A stretch of DNA of 64,000 nt from positions 434,001-498,000 of the forward strand of contig NZ_VSLD01000002.1 in NCBI RefSeq assembly GCF_008107445.1. The letters are read 5' to 3'. The translations under genes and the position numbers were made by a program. The stretch is from Arthrobacter echini (GTDB taxonomy: Bacteria > Actinomycetota > Actinomycetes > Actinomycetales > Micrococcaceae). The notes under the pieces are model-generated. The model was not told where the DNA came from. It saw nothing but the letters and a program-made list of their open reading frames with translations, and made no database searches. Of the stretch, positions 46,924 through 56,483 are shown in pieces (position 1 is the first letter of the stretch; each line of letters starts with the position of its first letter).

Positions 46924-48382
46924 CGGCGCCGAGACCGCCCGCTCGCCCGGCTGGGCGGTCGCGCTGATCATCGCGTTGGTCTGCATCGTCGCGGGTCTCG
47001 TCTCGGGCCGGCCGGAGACCGTGGCCCTCGCAGCGCCGTTCGCGCTCCTCGTCCTCTCCGGGCGATCCACGGTGGACGGCGCGCAGGAGCCCTCCGTCCG
47101 GATCGCTGCCGATCGGAGAATGGAGGGCAGCGGCAGGCTCCGGCTCCTGCTGACGTCCCTGCCTCCGGGAGGCGCCCACACCGCGGAAACTACCCGCGCA
47201 GAGCAGAGCGCGGCGGGGAACGCCCGGCCGGCATCATCGCTCGTCGCCGTCACCCTGGCCGCGCCCGCGTGCCCTGCCGACGCGCTGGTCCTGCGGGCCG
47301 ACGAGGACTGCCCCCTGCTCGTGGACGTCCCGGGCTCCGGCGAGATCGCCGTGCTGTCCTACGGTTCCGCCGGATTCTCCGCCGACCTCATGATCACCAC
47401 CGCCTTCGTCCCCGCACCGGCCGTCCGGGTGACCATCCTCCCGCAGCTCGGCGGGACCGTCGCACTGCCCGTCTCCAGGCGGTTGAGCGGCGTCACGGGC
47501 TCCCATACCTCCAGGCGGCCGGGTGAGGGCGGGGAGCTGAGGTCCATCGCACCGATGCAGCCCGGGGATCAGCTGCGGCGCATCGACTGGCGGGCCACGG
47601 CGCGGAGATCGGCGGACCAGGACAGACTGATGGTGCGGCGGAACTTCGCCGACGCCGAAGCATCCGTTCTCCTGATCATCGACCAGGGCCACGATCTGCC
47701 GGCCTCGACGGAGGACTGGTTCTCCTCGACAACGGATCTCACCGGGCAGGGCTCCCTGCACGTGGCCCGCACCGCAGCCGCCACCGTGGCGGCGTCGTAC
47801 CTGGCCGCCGGGGACCGCGTGGGACTCGACGACCTCTCCGGGACGCGCCGAGCGCTCCGGACCGCCTCCGGTGGGCGACACCTCGAGCAGATCCGCACGC
47901 GCCTCGCCGGTACCGCCGTGGTCCCTCGGCGCCGGCGACGTCGGGATCCCGTCCCGCCGCAGGGCGCCGTCGTCCTCGTGTTCTCGGCGTTCCTCGATCC
48001 CGAACCGGCGCGTCTCCTGCGCCTCTGGCACGCGCAGGGACACGTGGTGGTCGGGGTCGACTGCGTGCCGCAGCTGGAGCGTACCGAGGCCTCGCCGGCG
48101 CAGGCGCTCACCGTGCGCCTGACCCTGGTGCGGCGTCGGCTGCTCCTCGAGAACCTGCGGGCCGAGGGCATACCCGTCCTCTCGGGCGCCGCTGCCCGGT
48201 CCGCTGCACCCCACACGACCTCACGCGACGCGCGCGGCCCGGGCCTTCCGGGCACCACAACCGACACGGAGGAGTTCGGCGCTGCACTGGACCTCGGGTC
48301 AGGGCTGCGGCTGCTGGCACGCCGTACCGGCCGGGGAGCCGGGCAAACCCCGGCACCGGGCACCACCCGGAGCCTCCCCTGA
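46916..48382 (+). CDS. DUF58 domain protein
   Basis: 488 residues from GTG 46916. Two N-terminal membrane helices (about 15-50), a beta-rich part, then the DUF58 motif PGDQLRRIDWRATARR and a von Willebrand A-like fold with LLIIDQGHDL. DUF58 proteins are the usual partner of MoxR. The start could also be TTG 46892. The stop overlaps the next ATG by one base. Confidence 0.85.
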   Translation: MANGAETARSPGWAVALIIALVCIVAGLVSGRPETVALAAPFALLVLSGRSTVDGAQEPSVRIAADRRMEGSGRLRLLLTSLPPGGAHTAETTRAEQSAAGNARPASSLVAVTLAAPACPADALVLRADEDCPLLVDVPGSGEIAVLSYGSAGFSADLMITTAFVPAPAVRVTILPQLGGTVALPVSRRLSGVTGSHTSRRPGEGGELRSIAPMQPGDQLRRIDWRATARRSADQDRLMVRRNFADAEASVLLIIDQGHDLPASTEDWFSSTTDLTGQGSLHVARTAAATVAASYLAAGDRVGLDDLSGTRRALRTASGGRHLEQIRTRLAGTAVVPRRRRRRDPVPPQGAVVLVFSAFLDPEPARLLRLWHAQGHVVVGVDCVPQLERTEASPAQALTVRLTLVRRRLLLENLRAEGIPVLSGAAARSAAPHTTSRDARGPGLPGTTTDTEEFGAALDLGSGLRLLARRTGRGAGQTPAPGTTRSLP

Positions 48383-48939
48383 TGGCCCGTACCGCGCAGC
48401 CACCCGGGGTGCGGGCCATACCCGGGCGGGCCGGTCTGATCCCGCTGTGGACGGTCCGCTGCGCCACCGCCCTGATCGGCGTCCTGCTCGGTGGTGTGGT
48501 CTGGGCCGGTTCCGCCTGGATCGCACTCCCGCTCGTCGTTGCGGTGGGCGCCGCGATCCTGCCCTCGACCGGCCTCGTCGCGCTCTCCCTCCTCCTGCTC
48601 GTGGTGTCCTATGCCGTGAACATGCCCGACGGATGGCCGTGGCTGCCGGTCTTCGTCGCGGGCCTCCACGCGCTCTTCATCCTCTACCTGCTGCTCCTGC
48701 CCCTCCCGCGTCACGGCTGGATCAGCATCCTCGCCCTGCGGGCCCTCGCCCTGCCCTATCTTCGTCTCCAGGCCCTCGCCCAGCCCGTCGCGTTCCTCGC
48801 GCTCCTCGTGGACGACGCCGGGTCCAACCTCGTCGTCGTCGTCGCGGGGGTCGCGGCCGTCAGCGGCTGGTCACTGTGGCTGGTGCGACGCCGGGCGCTC
48901 CGACAGGCGGACCGGGTGGTCGGGGGGACGAGCACCTAG
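48382..48939 (+). CDS. Polytopic membrane protein, last gene of MoxR operon
   Basis: 185 residues with about five membrane helices and a basic C-terminus. No family recognised. In many Actinobacteria the gene after DUF58 encodes a membrane transglutaminase (DUF3488); here no Cys-His-Asp catalytic part is present, so this may be an unrelated or reduced substitute. The TAG stop overlaps the -10 of hrpA. Confidence 0.75.
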   Translation: MARTAQPPGVRAIPGRAGLIPLWTVRCATALIGVLLGGVVWAGSAWIALPLVVAVGAAILPSTGLVALSLLLLVVSYAVNMPDGWPWLPVFVAGLHALFILYLLLLPLPRHGWISILALRALALPYLRLQALAQPVAFLALLVDDAGSNLVVVVAGVAAVSGWSLWLVRRRALRQADRVVGGTST

Positions 48940-48942
48940 ACT
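48937..48942 (+). promoter_or_regulatory. Putative -10 element of hrpA
   Basis: TAGACT, first three bases being the stop codon of the preceding gene, 11 bases before ATG 48954. The strong GGGAGG lies between the two, so a start of transcription 6-7 bases downstream would remove it. Confidence 0.4.
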
Positions 48943-48953
48943 GGGAGGCAACT

Positions 48954-51900
48954 ATGGCACTGACAATCTCCTATCCCGCCGACCTCCCCGTCTCGGAACG
49001 CCGCACCGACATCATGGCCGCGATCGCCGCCAACCAGGTCACCATCATCGCCGGCGAGACCGGCTCGGGGAAGACCACGCAGATCCCCAAGATGTGCCTC
49101 GAACTCGGGCTCGCCGAGCACGGGCTGATCGGCCACACCCAGCCGCGCCGGCTCGCAGCCCGCACTGTCGCGGAGCGCATCGCCGAGGAACTGCAGGTGA
49201 GCCTCGGCGAGGAGGTGGGCTACCAGGTCCGCTTCACCGGTTCCGTGGGGCGGAAGACGAAACTCAAGCTGATGACCGACGGCATCCTGCTGGCCGAGAT
49301 CCAGCACGACAGGATGCTGCGCAAGTACAGCACCATCATCATCGACGAGGCGCACGAGCGCAGCCTGAACATCGACTTCATCCTCGGATACCTCAAGCGC
49401 ATCCTGCCGCAGCGCCCCGATCTGAAGGTCATCATCACCTCCGCCACCATCGACCCCGAGCGTTTCGCCGCGCACTTCGCGGCCGACGCCGCGGTCGCGG
49501 AGACCTCCCCTGCGCCGATCATCGAGGTCTCCGGCCGCACCTACCCCGTGGAGATCCGCTACCGTCCGCTGGACCAACCGCCGGGCGGGCTCGACGACGG
49601 CGATACAGCGAGCGGCGCGGACAGCGAGCTGGAGGAGGAGCGTGATCCGCTCGACGCCGTGTCCGACGCCGTCGACGAGCTGTGCGCGGAGGCCCCGGGG
49701 GACATCCTCGTGTTCTTCTCCGGCGAGCGCGAGATCCGCGACGCCGCCGAGGTGCTGCGCGCCCGCATCCAGTCGAGCGCACGCCTGCGCGGCACCGAGG
49801 TCCTCCCGCTGTTCGCCCGGCTCTCGCTGGAGGAACAGCACCGCGTCTTCCGCCCCACGGGGAACCACCGGCGCATCGTGCTCGCGACCAATGTGGCCGA
49901 GACGTCCCTGACGGTCCCCGGCATCAAGTACGTGATCGACACCGGGACGGCTCGTATCTCCCGCTACTCGCACCGCACCAAGGTGCAGCGCCTGCCGATC
50001 GAGCGCGTCTCGCAGGCCTCGGCGAACCAGCGTTCGGGCCGCAGCGGCCGTGTCTCGAGCGGCATCGCCATCCGCCTGTACTCGGAGGAGGACTTCGCCG
50101 CGCGGCGTCCGTTCACCGAACCCGAGATCCTGCGCACGTCCCTGGCCGCCGTCATCCTGCAGATGGCCGCCATGGGCGTCACCCGTGGGCCCAAGGACAT
50201 CGCTGACTTCCCGTTCGTGGAGCCACCGGAGTCGAAGGCCATCAACGACGGCGTCACCCTCCTGCGCGAGCTCGGTGCCCTGAAGGACGACGGTGGTCTC
50301 TCCCCCGTGGGGCGGCAGCTCGCCCAGCTGCCCGTGGACCCGAGGCTCGGACGCATGATCGTCGAGGCCGGGACGCGGGGTGCCGTGAAGGAGGTGATGG
50401 TCCTCGCGGCCGCCCTGACCATCCAGGACCCGCGTGAGCGCCCGTCGGCGGACCAGCCCGCCAAGCAGCAGCAGGCAGCCGAGAAGCACAAGCGCTTCGT
50501 GGACGAGAACTCCGACTTCACGGCGTATCTGAATCTGTGGCGGTACCTCCAGCAGAAGCAGGACGAGCTCTCCTCCACCCAGTTCCGCAAGCTGTGCCGC
50601 ACGGAGTTCATCAACTATCTGCGCGTACGGGAATGGCAGGACCTCTTCCAGCAGCTCCGCCAGCTCGCCAAGCCGCTCGGAATCACACTGCACTCGGGTC
50701 CCGTGGATCCCGTGGGCCTGCACGAGCAGATCCACATCAGCCTGCTCTCGGGCCTGCTGAGCCATATCGGCCTGTACGACCAGCGCAAGCGCGAGTACGC
50801 CGGAGCGCGCGGCACGCGCTTCGCGATCTTCCCGGGCTCCTCCCTGTTCAAGAAGTCCCCGGACTGGGTCATGGCGGCCGAACTCGTGGAGACGTCCCGG
50901 CTGTGGGCGCGCGTGGTGGCCCGCATCGATCCCCTGTGGGCCGAGCAGGTGGCTCCGCACCTGGTCAAGCGCTCCTACAGCGAGCCGCACTGGTCCCGGA
51001 AGATGGGCTCGGTCATGGCCTACGAGAAGGTCACGCTGTACGGGGTGCCGATCGTGCCGCAGCGGCGCATCAACTACGGGCGGATCGACCGCGAGGTGGC
51101 CCGCGAGCTCTTCATCCGCCACGCCCTTGTGGAGGGCGACTGGAAGACGCACCACACCTTCTTCAGCCGCAACCAGGCCCGCCTGGCCGAGGTGGAGGAG
51201 CTCGAGAACCGGCTCCGCCGCCGCGATCTGCGCGTGGACGACGAGACCCTGTTCGAGTTCTACGACCAGCGCATCGGCCCCGACGTGGTCTCGGAGCGGC
51301 ACTTCGACACCTGGTGGAAGAAGGCGCGCCACGACCAGCCCGATCTGCTCGACTTCGACCCGGACCAGCTGCGCAGCGAGGACGCCGCCGATCTCGACGA
51401 GACGGCCTTCCCGAGCACGTGGCACCAGGCCGGGTTCGAGCTGCCGCTCACGTACGAGTTCTCACCGCTCACCCCGGAGGCGCACGACGGCGTCACGGTC
51501 ACCATCCCCGTCCTGTTCCTCAACCAGCTCGACTCCAGGCCCTTCCGCTGGCAGATCCCCGGCCAGCGGGTGGAACTCGTCACGGCGCTCATCAAATCGC
51601 TGCCGAAGCAGGTGCGGAAGAACTTCGTCCCGGCCCCCGATGTGGCCCGCACCGCCGTCGCGGCCCTCGCGACCGACGCGGACCCTGCGCAGGACGATCT
51701 CGAGGCGTCCCTGGAACTCGTCCTGCGGCGCTCACGCGGTCACATCATCCCGCCGGGTTCCTGGAACTGGTCCGCCGTCCCGCAGCATCTGCTCATGATG
51801 TTCAGGGTGGTCGACGCCGACGGACGCGTCCTGGACGAATCCCGCGATCTGGAAGCACTCAAGGAGTCCCTCGCCCCCGCCGTCAGCCGGGCCATCGCGC

Positions 51901-53021
51901 TATCGCTCGGCGCCACCCCGGGCACCACGCATGGACCGGGATCCGCGGGGCGTGCGGGCTCGGGAACGACACGTGCCGGGACCGGTCCCGCGGGCCGGCA
52001 GGCGGGCGGGCGGAAGGACGGGCGCACCCAGGGCGGCCGGCAGGGCTCCGATCGCGGGTCGCGCACTGACGCGGCTCCGGCAGCCGGGCCCTCGGGCGCG
52101 GTGACACTGCCGGCGGGCGGTGTAGCCCTCGCGGAGGCTCCTGCCGTCGCTGAACGCACCGGCGAGAGGAGCTGGGTCTTCGGCACCGTGGAGCGCGAGG
52201 TCTCGCGCGCCGTCGCCGGTCATCGGGTCACGGGCTTCCCCGCGATCGTGGACGAGGGCACCTCGGTGGGTCTGCGGGTCCTGCCCACGGCCGGCGAGCA
52301 GGCCACCGTGATGCGCGCCGGTGTCATCAGGCTCCTGTCGCTGCGCATCCCGAGCCCCGCGAAGTACGTGCTGGAACACCTGAGCAACACGGAGAAGCTC
52401 ACCTTCAGCCAGAATCCGCACGGGAGCGTCGCCGAGCTCATCGGCGACTGCACCCTCGCAGCGATCGACAAGCTCGTCCCGGCGGACCTGCCCTGGACCG
52501 AGGAGGCGTTCGACCAGCTGTACGAGGCGGTCCGCGCCGAACTCATCGACACCGTGTTCACCGTGACGGCAACCGTCGAGAAGGTGCTCTCGAGTACGCG
52601 GCGCATCCAGAAGCAGCTCAAGGGCACCACGAGCCTGGCGCTCATCTCGGCGCTGAACGACATCAGGAGTCAACTGGAGCACCTCGTGTACCCCGGCTTC
52701 GTGGCAGCGACAGGCTACGCGCAGCTCGCCCAGCTCCCCCGGTATCTCGCGGCGATCGAGATGAGACTGGAGAAGCTGCCCACGAACGTGCAGCGGGACG
52801 GGCTCGCCCTGGCCACGGTCCAGCGCCTCGAGGACGACTACGACGACGCCGTTGCCTCCCTCGCCGCCGGCCGCCACCGCCCCGAGGGCCTCCTCCGTGT
52901 GCGCTGGATGATCGAGGAACTGCGGGTCAGTCTCTTCGCGCAGGATCTCGGGACGGCCTACTCGGTGTCGGAGAAGCGGATCCGGACGGCGCTGAACGAG
53001 GCCCTCGCCGCAACAAGGTAG
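48954..53021 (+). CDS. hrpA: ATP-dependent RNA helicase HrpA (DEAH family)
   Basis: 1355 residues. 3'-5' RNA helicase that in E. coli helps rescue stalled ribosomes and process mRNA. Walker A GETGSGKT (34-41), IIIDEAHERS (DEAH motif), ITSATID (motif III), ATNVAETSLTVPG and QRSGRSGR (motifs V, VI) are all intact; helicase-associated and OB-like parts follow, then the C-terminal DUF3418 region. An Ala/Gly/Arg-rich insert at about 985-1057 breaks the DUF3418 part. GGGAGG precedes ATG 48954. Confidence 0.95.
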   Translation: MALTISYPADLPVSERRTDIMAAIAANQVTIIAGETGSGKTTQIPKMCLELGLAEHGLIGHTQPRRLAARTVAERIAEELQVSLGEEVGYQVRFTGSVGRKTKLKLMTDGILLAEIQHDRMLRKYSTIIIDEAHERSLNIDFILGYLKRILPQRPDLKVIITSATIDPERFAAHFAADAAVAETSPAPIIEVSGRTYPVEIRYRPLDQPPGGLDDGDTASGADSELEEERDPLDAVSDAVDELCAEAPGDILVFFSGEREIRDAAEVLRARIQSSARLRGTEVLPLFARLSLEEQHRVFRPTGNHRRIVLATNVAETSLTVPGIKYVIDTGTARISRYSHRTKVQRLPIERVSQASANQRSGRSGRVSSGIAIRLYSEEDFAARRPFTEPEILRTSLAAVILQMAAMGVTRGPKDIADFPFVEPPESKAINDGVTLLRELGALKDDGGLSPVGRQLAQLPVDPRLGRMIVEAGTRGAVKEVMVLAAALTIQDPRERPSADQPAKQQQAAEKHKRFVDENSDFTAYLNLWRYLQQKQDELSSTQFRKLCRTEFINYLRVREWQDLFQQLRQLAKPLGITLHSGPVDPVGLHEQIHISLLSGLLSHIGLYDQRKREYAGARGTRFAIFPGSSLFKKSPDWVMAAELVETSRLWARVVARIDPLWAEQVAPHLVKRSYSEPHWSRKMGSVMAYEKVTLYGVPIVPQRRINYGRIDREVARELFIRHALVEGDWKTHHTFFSRNQARLAEVEELENRLRRRDLRVDDETLFEFYDQRIGPDVVSERHFDTWWKKARHDQPDLLDFDPDQLRSEDAADLDETAFPSTWHQAGFELPLTYEFSPLTPEAHDGVTVTIPVLFLNQLDSRPFRWQIPGQRVELVTALIKSLPKQVRKNFVPAPDVARTAVAALATDADPAQDDLEASLELVLRRSRGHIIPPGSWNWSAVPQHLLMMFRVVDADGRVLDESRDLEALKESLAPAVSRAIALSLGATPGTTHGPGSAGRAGSGTTRAGTGPAGRQAGGRKDGRTQGGRQGSDRGSRTDAAPAAGPSGAVTLPAGGVALAEAPAVAERTGERSWVFGTVEREVSRAVAGHRVTGFPAIVDEGTSVGLRVLPTAGEQATVMRAGVIRLLSLRIPSPAKYVLEHLSNTEKLTFSQNPHGSVAELIGDCTLAAIDKLVPADLPWTEEAFDQLYEAVRAELIDTVFTVTATVEKVLSSTRRIQKQLKGTTSLALISALNDIRSQLEHLVYPGFVAATGYAQLAQLPRYLAAIEMRLEKLPTNVQRDGLALATVQRLEDDYDDAVASLAAGRHRPEGLLRVRWMIEELRVSLFAQDLGTAYSVSEKRIRTALNEALAATR

Positions 53022-53035
53022 CCGGGCGGCTTGGA

Positions 53036-53461
53036 TCAGTCCGAGACGTGCTCGCCGTGGCCCGCCTCGCGCAAAGCATCGCGCAGCGTCTGCGCGGCCT
53101 CGTCCAGCGCGGCCGGGTCGGGCGAGAGATCCACGCGCTTGACGTCGAAGTCCGCCGGTGACTGCGTGGGCCAGACGTGGACGTGGAGGTGGGGCACCTC
53201 GTACCCCTCCATGAGGACGCCCACGCGGCGTGCACCGTAGGCCTTTTCCTGGGCCTTGCCGATGGTCTGCGCCACGGCCATGACCTTCGAGAGCAGCTCG
53301 GGCTCGGCGTCGAGCCAGTGCTCGATCTCCCGCCGCGAGACCACCAGGGTATGGCCGGGCGTGATCGGCGCGATCGTCAGGAAAGCGACGACGTCGTCGT
53401 CCTGCCAGATGAACCGCCCCGGGATCTCACCCTCGATGATCTTCGTGAACATGGTCGCCAT
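53036..53461 (-). CDS. HIT family protein
   Basis: 141 residues. Histidine-triad nucleotide hydrolase or transferase. The N-terminal FTKIIEGEIPGRFIWQDD, PGHTLVVSRREIEHW and the catalytic HLHVHVWP are present. ATG 53461 is chosen because AGGAG lies seven bases upstream; an upstream in-frame ATG (53563) would add a Pro-rich lead. Substrate (for example AMP-lysine or ADP-ribose type) is not known. Ends 14 bases from the convergent hrpA gene. Confidence 0.88.
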   Translation of the reverse strand: MATMFTKIIEGEIPGRFIWQDDDVVAFLTIAPITPGHTLVVSRREIEHWLDAEPELLSKVMAVAQTIGKAQEKAYGARRVGVLMEGYEVPHLHVHVWPTQSPADFDVKRVDLSPDPAALDEAAQTLRDALREAGHGEHVSD

Positions 53462-53638
53462 GGTTGCTCCTGCTGTGTCGGTCGGAGGGACACCTCGGGC
53501 CGGGCGTTCCGGCAGCGCGACGGCACCGCGCAGCGGCGGTGGTCCGGGGCGTCCTGGGTGCATCCTCCGACGCTACCGCGCCCGGACCCGGCGGACCAGT
53601 GGTGATCCGCCGGGCAGGCACGGGGTTGCACGGCCGGC

Positions 53639-54466
53639 TCAGGCGCCGGTGGCGACGGGCAACCCCTCGGTGGTGGACCACTGCGACCAGGACCCGGGGA
53701 ACAGGGAGGCGCTGATACCCGCGATGTCCAGTGCGGCGATCTCGTGGGCGGCGGTGATGCCGGATCCGCAGTAGACCGCCACACGCCCCTGATCGGCGCC
53801 GAGCGCGCCGAATCGGCGGCGGAGATCGGCGGCGGGCCGGAAGCGCCGGTCCTGGCCGAGGTTCTCCATCGTGGGGGCGCTCACGGCGCCCGGGATGTGG
53901 CCGGCCTTCGGGTCCACGGGCTCCTGCTCCCCGCGGAAGCGTTCTCCCGCGCGGGCGTCGAGCAGGACGTCGACGGTCGCATCGTCGAGCAGGTCCGGGA
54001 CCGCCACGACGGGCATGTGGCCGCTGGAGAGGGTCACGGAGCCCATGCAGTGCTGTTCCTCCCCGCCCTCGACCTCGAAGCCCGCGGCACGCCACGCCGT
54101 CAGGCCGCCGTCGAGCAGGCTGACGGAGTCGAAACCGGCGTCGCGCAGCAACCACCACAGGCGGGCGGCGGCAAGATTACCGGAATCGTCGTAGGCCACC
54201 ACGGTGGAGTCGTCGTCGAGCCCCCACTGCCGGGCCGCTTCCTGGAGCGCGTCGGGGTCGGGCAGTGGATGCCGACCGATTCCGGGGCCGCCCGGGGCGC
54301 ACAGCTGCGTCTCCAGGTCCACGTAGACGGCACCCGGGATGTGCGCTGCGCGGTAGTTCTCGTGGCCGTGGGCGTCGCCCAGCGCCCAGCGTACGTCGAG
54401 CAGGATCAGCTGCGCGCCGGAGGTCATCCGGTCCTGCAGTTCCTGCACATCCATCAGAGTCTTCAT
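53639..54466 (-). CDS. Thiosulfate/3-mercaptopyruvate sulfurtransferase
   Basis: 275 residues with two rhodanese domains. The first (about 1-125) has LLDVRW and DDSGNLAAARLWWLLR where the Cys is replaced by Gly/Ser; the second has LLDARAGERFRGEQEP, AGHIPGAVSAP and the active-site loop YCGSGITA. The CGSGIT loop is of the 3-mercaptopyruvate type. ATG 54466 follows AGGAG by seven bases. Divergent from the Cds1 gene across a 152-base region, suggesting a shared role in cysteine sulfur metabolism. Confidence 0.88.
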   Translation of the reverse strand: MKTLMDVQELQDRMTSGAQLILLDVRWALGDAHGHENYRAAHIPGAVYVDLETQLCAPGGPGIGRHPLPDPDALQEAARQWGLDDDSTVVAYDDSGNLAAARLWWLLRDAGFDSVSLLDGGLTAWRAAGFEVEGGEEQHCMGSVTLSSGHMPVVAVPDLLDDATVDVLLDARAGERFRGEQEPVDPKAGHIPGAVSAPTMENLGQDRRFRPAADLRRRFGALGADQGRVAVYCGSGITAAHEIAALDIAGISASLFPGSWSQWSTTEGLPVATGA

Positions 54467-54606
54467 CGAGATCTCCTGTCGGAACGGGTGACCGGCACGT
54501 GAGGTCCTCCACGGCCGATCCTGATGGACGTCAGTCCACCACACCGGCGGGTGGACACCAAGCACTCCCTGTCCGGGCGACGCCGGGGCGGCGTGCGGCG
54601 GCCTTG

Positions 54607-54612
54607 TAGGCT
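54607..54612 (+). promoter_or_regulatory. -10 element for leaderless Cds1 mRNA
   Basis: TAGGCT, six bases before ATG 54619. Confidence 0.5.
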
Positions 54613-54618
54613 GGCCCG

Positions 54619-55728
54619 ATGGCCAGGTTCAGCTCCGCCGATCGATCGTGGTCCGACGACGCCGTGCGGCGGATCGAGGCCGACGGCAACAGATCGGCGG
54701 ACACCCACCTGTTCTCCGTGCCGCTCCCGGAGCACTGGGGTGTGCAGGTCTACCTCAAGGACGAATCGACGCACCAGACCGGCAGTCTGAAGCACCGCCT
54801 GGCCCGGTCCCTGTTCCTGTTCGGGCTCGTCAACGGCTGGATCACGGAGGGGACCACCATAGTGGAGGCCTCCAGCGGCTCCACAGCGGTCTCCGAGGCG
54901 TACTTCGCGCAGCTGCTGGGACTCCCGTTCGTCGCCGTCATGACGGGCACCACGAGCCCGGAGAAGATCGCCCTGATCGAGCAGTACGGCGGCACGTGCC
55001 GCTTCGTCGCTCACGCCTCCGAGGTCTATGCCGAGGCCGAGGCCGTGGCGCGGGAGACCAGGGGCCACTACATGGACCAGTTCACGTTCGCCGAACGGGC
55101 CACGGACTGGCGGGGCAACAACAACATCGCCGAGTCCATCTTCGGGCAGCTCGCCCTCGAGCCGCATCCCCTTCCGGACTGGATCGTGGTCGGCGCCGGA
55201 ACCGGCGGCACGAGCGCCACCATCGGCCGGTACGTGCGCTACCACCGTCACCCCACGCGCCTCGCCGTCGTCGACCCGGAGAACTCCGCCTTCTACCCGG
55301 CGTGGGCGGACCCGGGGTCCCGGCCCACCGGGCGCCCCTCGCGCATCGAGGGCATCGGCCGGCCGCGGCTCGAGCCGAGTTTCGTGCCGAGCGTGATCGA
55401 CACCATGATCCGGGTACCCGACGCAGCGTCCGTCGCAGCGGCGCGTCACCTGCGCACCCTCACCGGTCTCCATGCCGGACCTTCCACCGGCACCAATCTC
55501 TGGGGGGTCTGGCAGCTGGTGGCCGATCTCGTGTCCGAGGGGCGCACGGGCAGCATCGTGTCGCTGATGTGCGATTCCGGTGACCGCTACGCGGCGACCT
55601 ACGACGACGACGCCTGGCTCGCCGACCGCGGTCTGGACCCCTCCGGCCCGCTCACCGTGCTTCACGACTTCTTCGCGACCGGCGTGTGGCCGGCGGACAG
55701 CCCCGAGCACGGCACGGACGCCGGATGA
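54619..55728 (+). CDS. PLP-dependent L-cysteine desulfhydrase (Cds1-like)
   Basis: 369 residues, fold type II PLP enzyme of the cysteine synthase family. The PLP Lys58 is in HQTGSLKHR; the Asn loop [12 protein letters not shown] and the phosphate-binding [14 protein letters not shown] are present, followed by [12 protein letters not shown]. This branch is known in Mycobacterium as Cds1, which splits cysteine into hydrogen sulfide, pyruvate and ammonia. A cysteine synthase role cannot be excluded. Confidence 0.85.
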   Translation: MARFSSADRSWSDDAVRRIEADGNRSADTHLFSVPLPEHWGVQVYLKDESTHQTGSLKHRLARSLFLFGLVNGWITEGTTIVEASSGSTAVSEAYFAQLLGLPFVAVMTGTTSPEKIALIEQYGGTCRFVAHASEVYAEAEAVARETRGHYMDQFTFAERATDWRGNNNIAESIFGQLALEPHPLPDWIVVGAGTGGTSATIGRYVRYHRHPTRLAVVDPENSAFYPAWADPGSRPTGRPSRIEGIGRPRLEPSFVPSVIDTMIRVPDAASVAAARHLRTLTGLHAGPSTGTNLWGVWQLVADLVSEGRTGSIVSLMCDSGDRYAATYDDDAWLADRGLDPSGPLTVLHDFFATGVWPADSPEHGTDAG

Positions 55729-55747
55729 CGTCGCTGGGAGTCAGAGG

Positions 55748-56404
55748 TCAGAGATCGACGGACTCGCCCGTCGACAGGTGCTCGAAGCTCGTCCCGTACC
55801 GGGCCCCGAGCCGCGTGAGATGGCCTTCGACCAGCCCGAGTCCGACGTCGCTGAGCAGCGCCTCATGGAGCTGAAAGGCCCGTGGGGCGCGGACCGAGAT
55901 CATGAAGTCGAGAACCTCCTCGAGCTTCGACCACGGCGCGTGCACGGGTATCAGCAGGGCCTCCACCTGGATGCCGTCCGGCACTGTGAAGGAGTCCCCC
56001 GGGTGGTACAGGGAGTCCTCGACCAGGTAGCCGACGTTGCCGGTGATGGGGATGAGCGGGTGGATCAGCGCATGCTGGTCGCCGAAGGTCCTCACGGCGA
56101 GACCGGCGGCGGAGAACTCCTCGCCGCCGCCCACCGCGTGGATGCGGTCCGCGGCGTCACCGACGGCCGAGCCGAGGGCGTCGATCGCCCCCTGCGGGGC
56201 CCAGAGCTCCACCGACGGATTCGCCGTGAGGAATGCGACCACGCGGTCCTGGTCGAGGTGGTCGGCGTGCTCATGCGTGACGAGGATGGCGGCGGCGCCG
56301 TCCAGGGCCTCGTCGAGCTCCGAGAAGGAACCCGGGTCGATGACGAGCACTACGCCGTCCTGTTCGAGGCGGACACAGGAATGGGTGAACTTGGTCAGCA
56401 GCAT
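55748..56404 (-). CDS. MBL-fold metallohydrolase
   Basis: 218 residues, L-ascorbate lactonase/UlaG-like branch. Metal ligands in THEHADHLD, a later GDQHAL and a GDSFTV-type Asp. No specific substrate is seen. ATG 56404 lies six bases after TAGGGT, so probably leaderless. Divergent from zur, 79 bases apart. Confidence 0.85.
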   Translation of the reverse strand: MLLTKFTHSCVRLEQDGVVLVIDPGSFSELDEALDGAAAILVTHEHADHLDQDRVVAFLTANPSVELWAPQGAIDALGSAVGDAADRIHAVGGGEEFSAAGLAVRTFGDQHALIHPLIPITGNVGYLVEDSLYHPGDSFTVPDGIQVEALLIPVHAPWSKLEEVLDFMISVRAPRAFQLHEALLSDVGLGLVEGHLTRLGARYGTSFEHLSTGESVDL

Positions 56405-56410
56405 GGCCCC

Positions 56411-56416
56411 ACCCTA
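56411..56416 (-). promoter_or_regulatory. -10 element for leaderless MBL-fold gene
   Basis: TAGGGT on the minus strand, six bases before ATG 56404. Confidence 0.45.
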
Positions 56417-56483
56417 CCTGCGCCGACGCTGATAATCTTGACTCCTATCCAGGGCGGCAGAACGCCCACGGAAGGGCCGTGAG

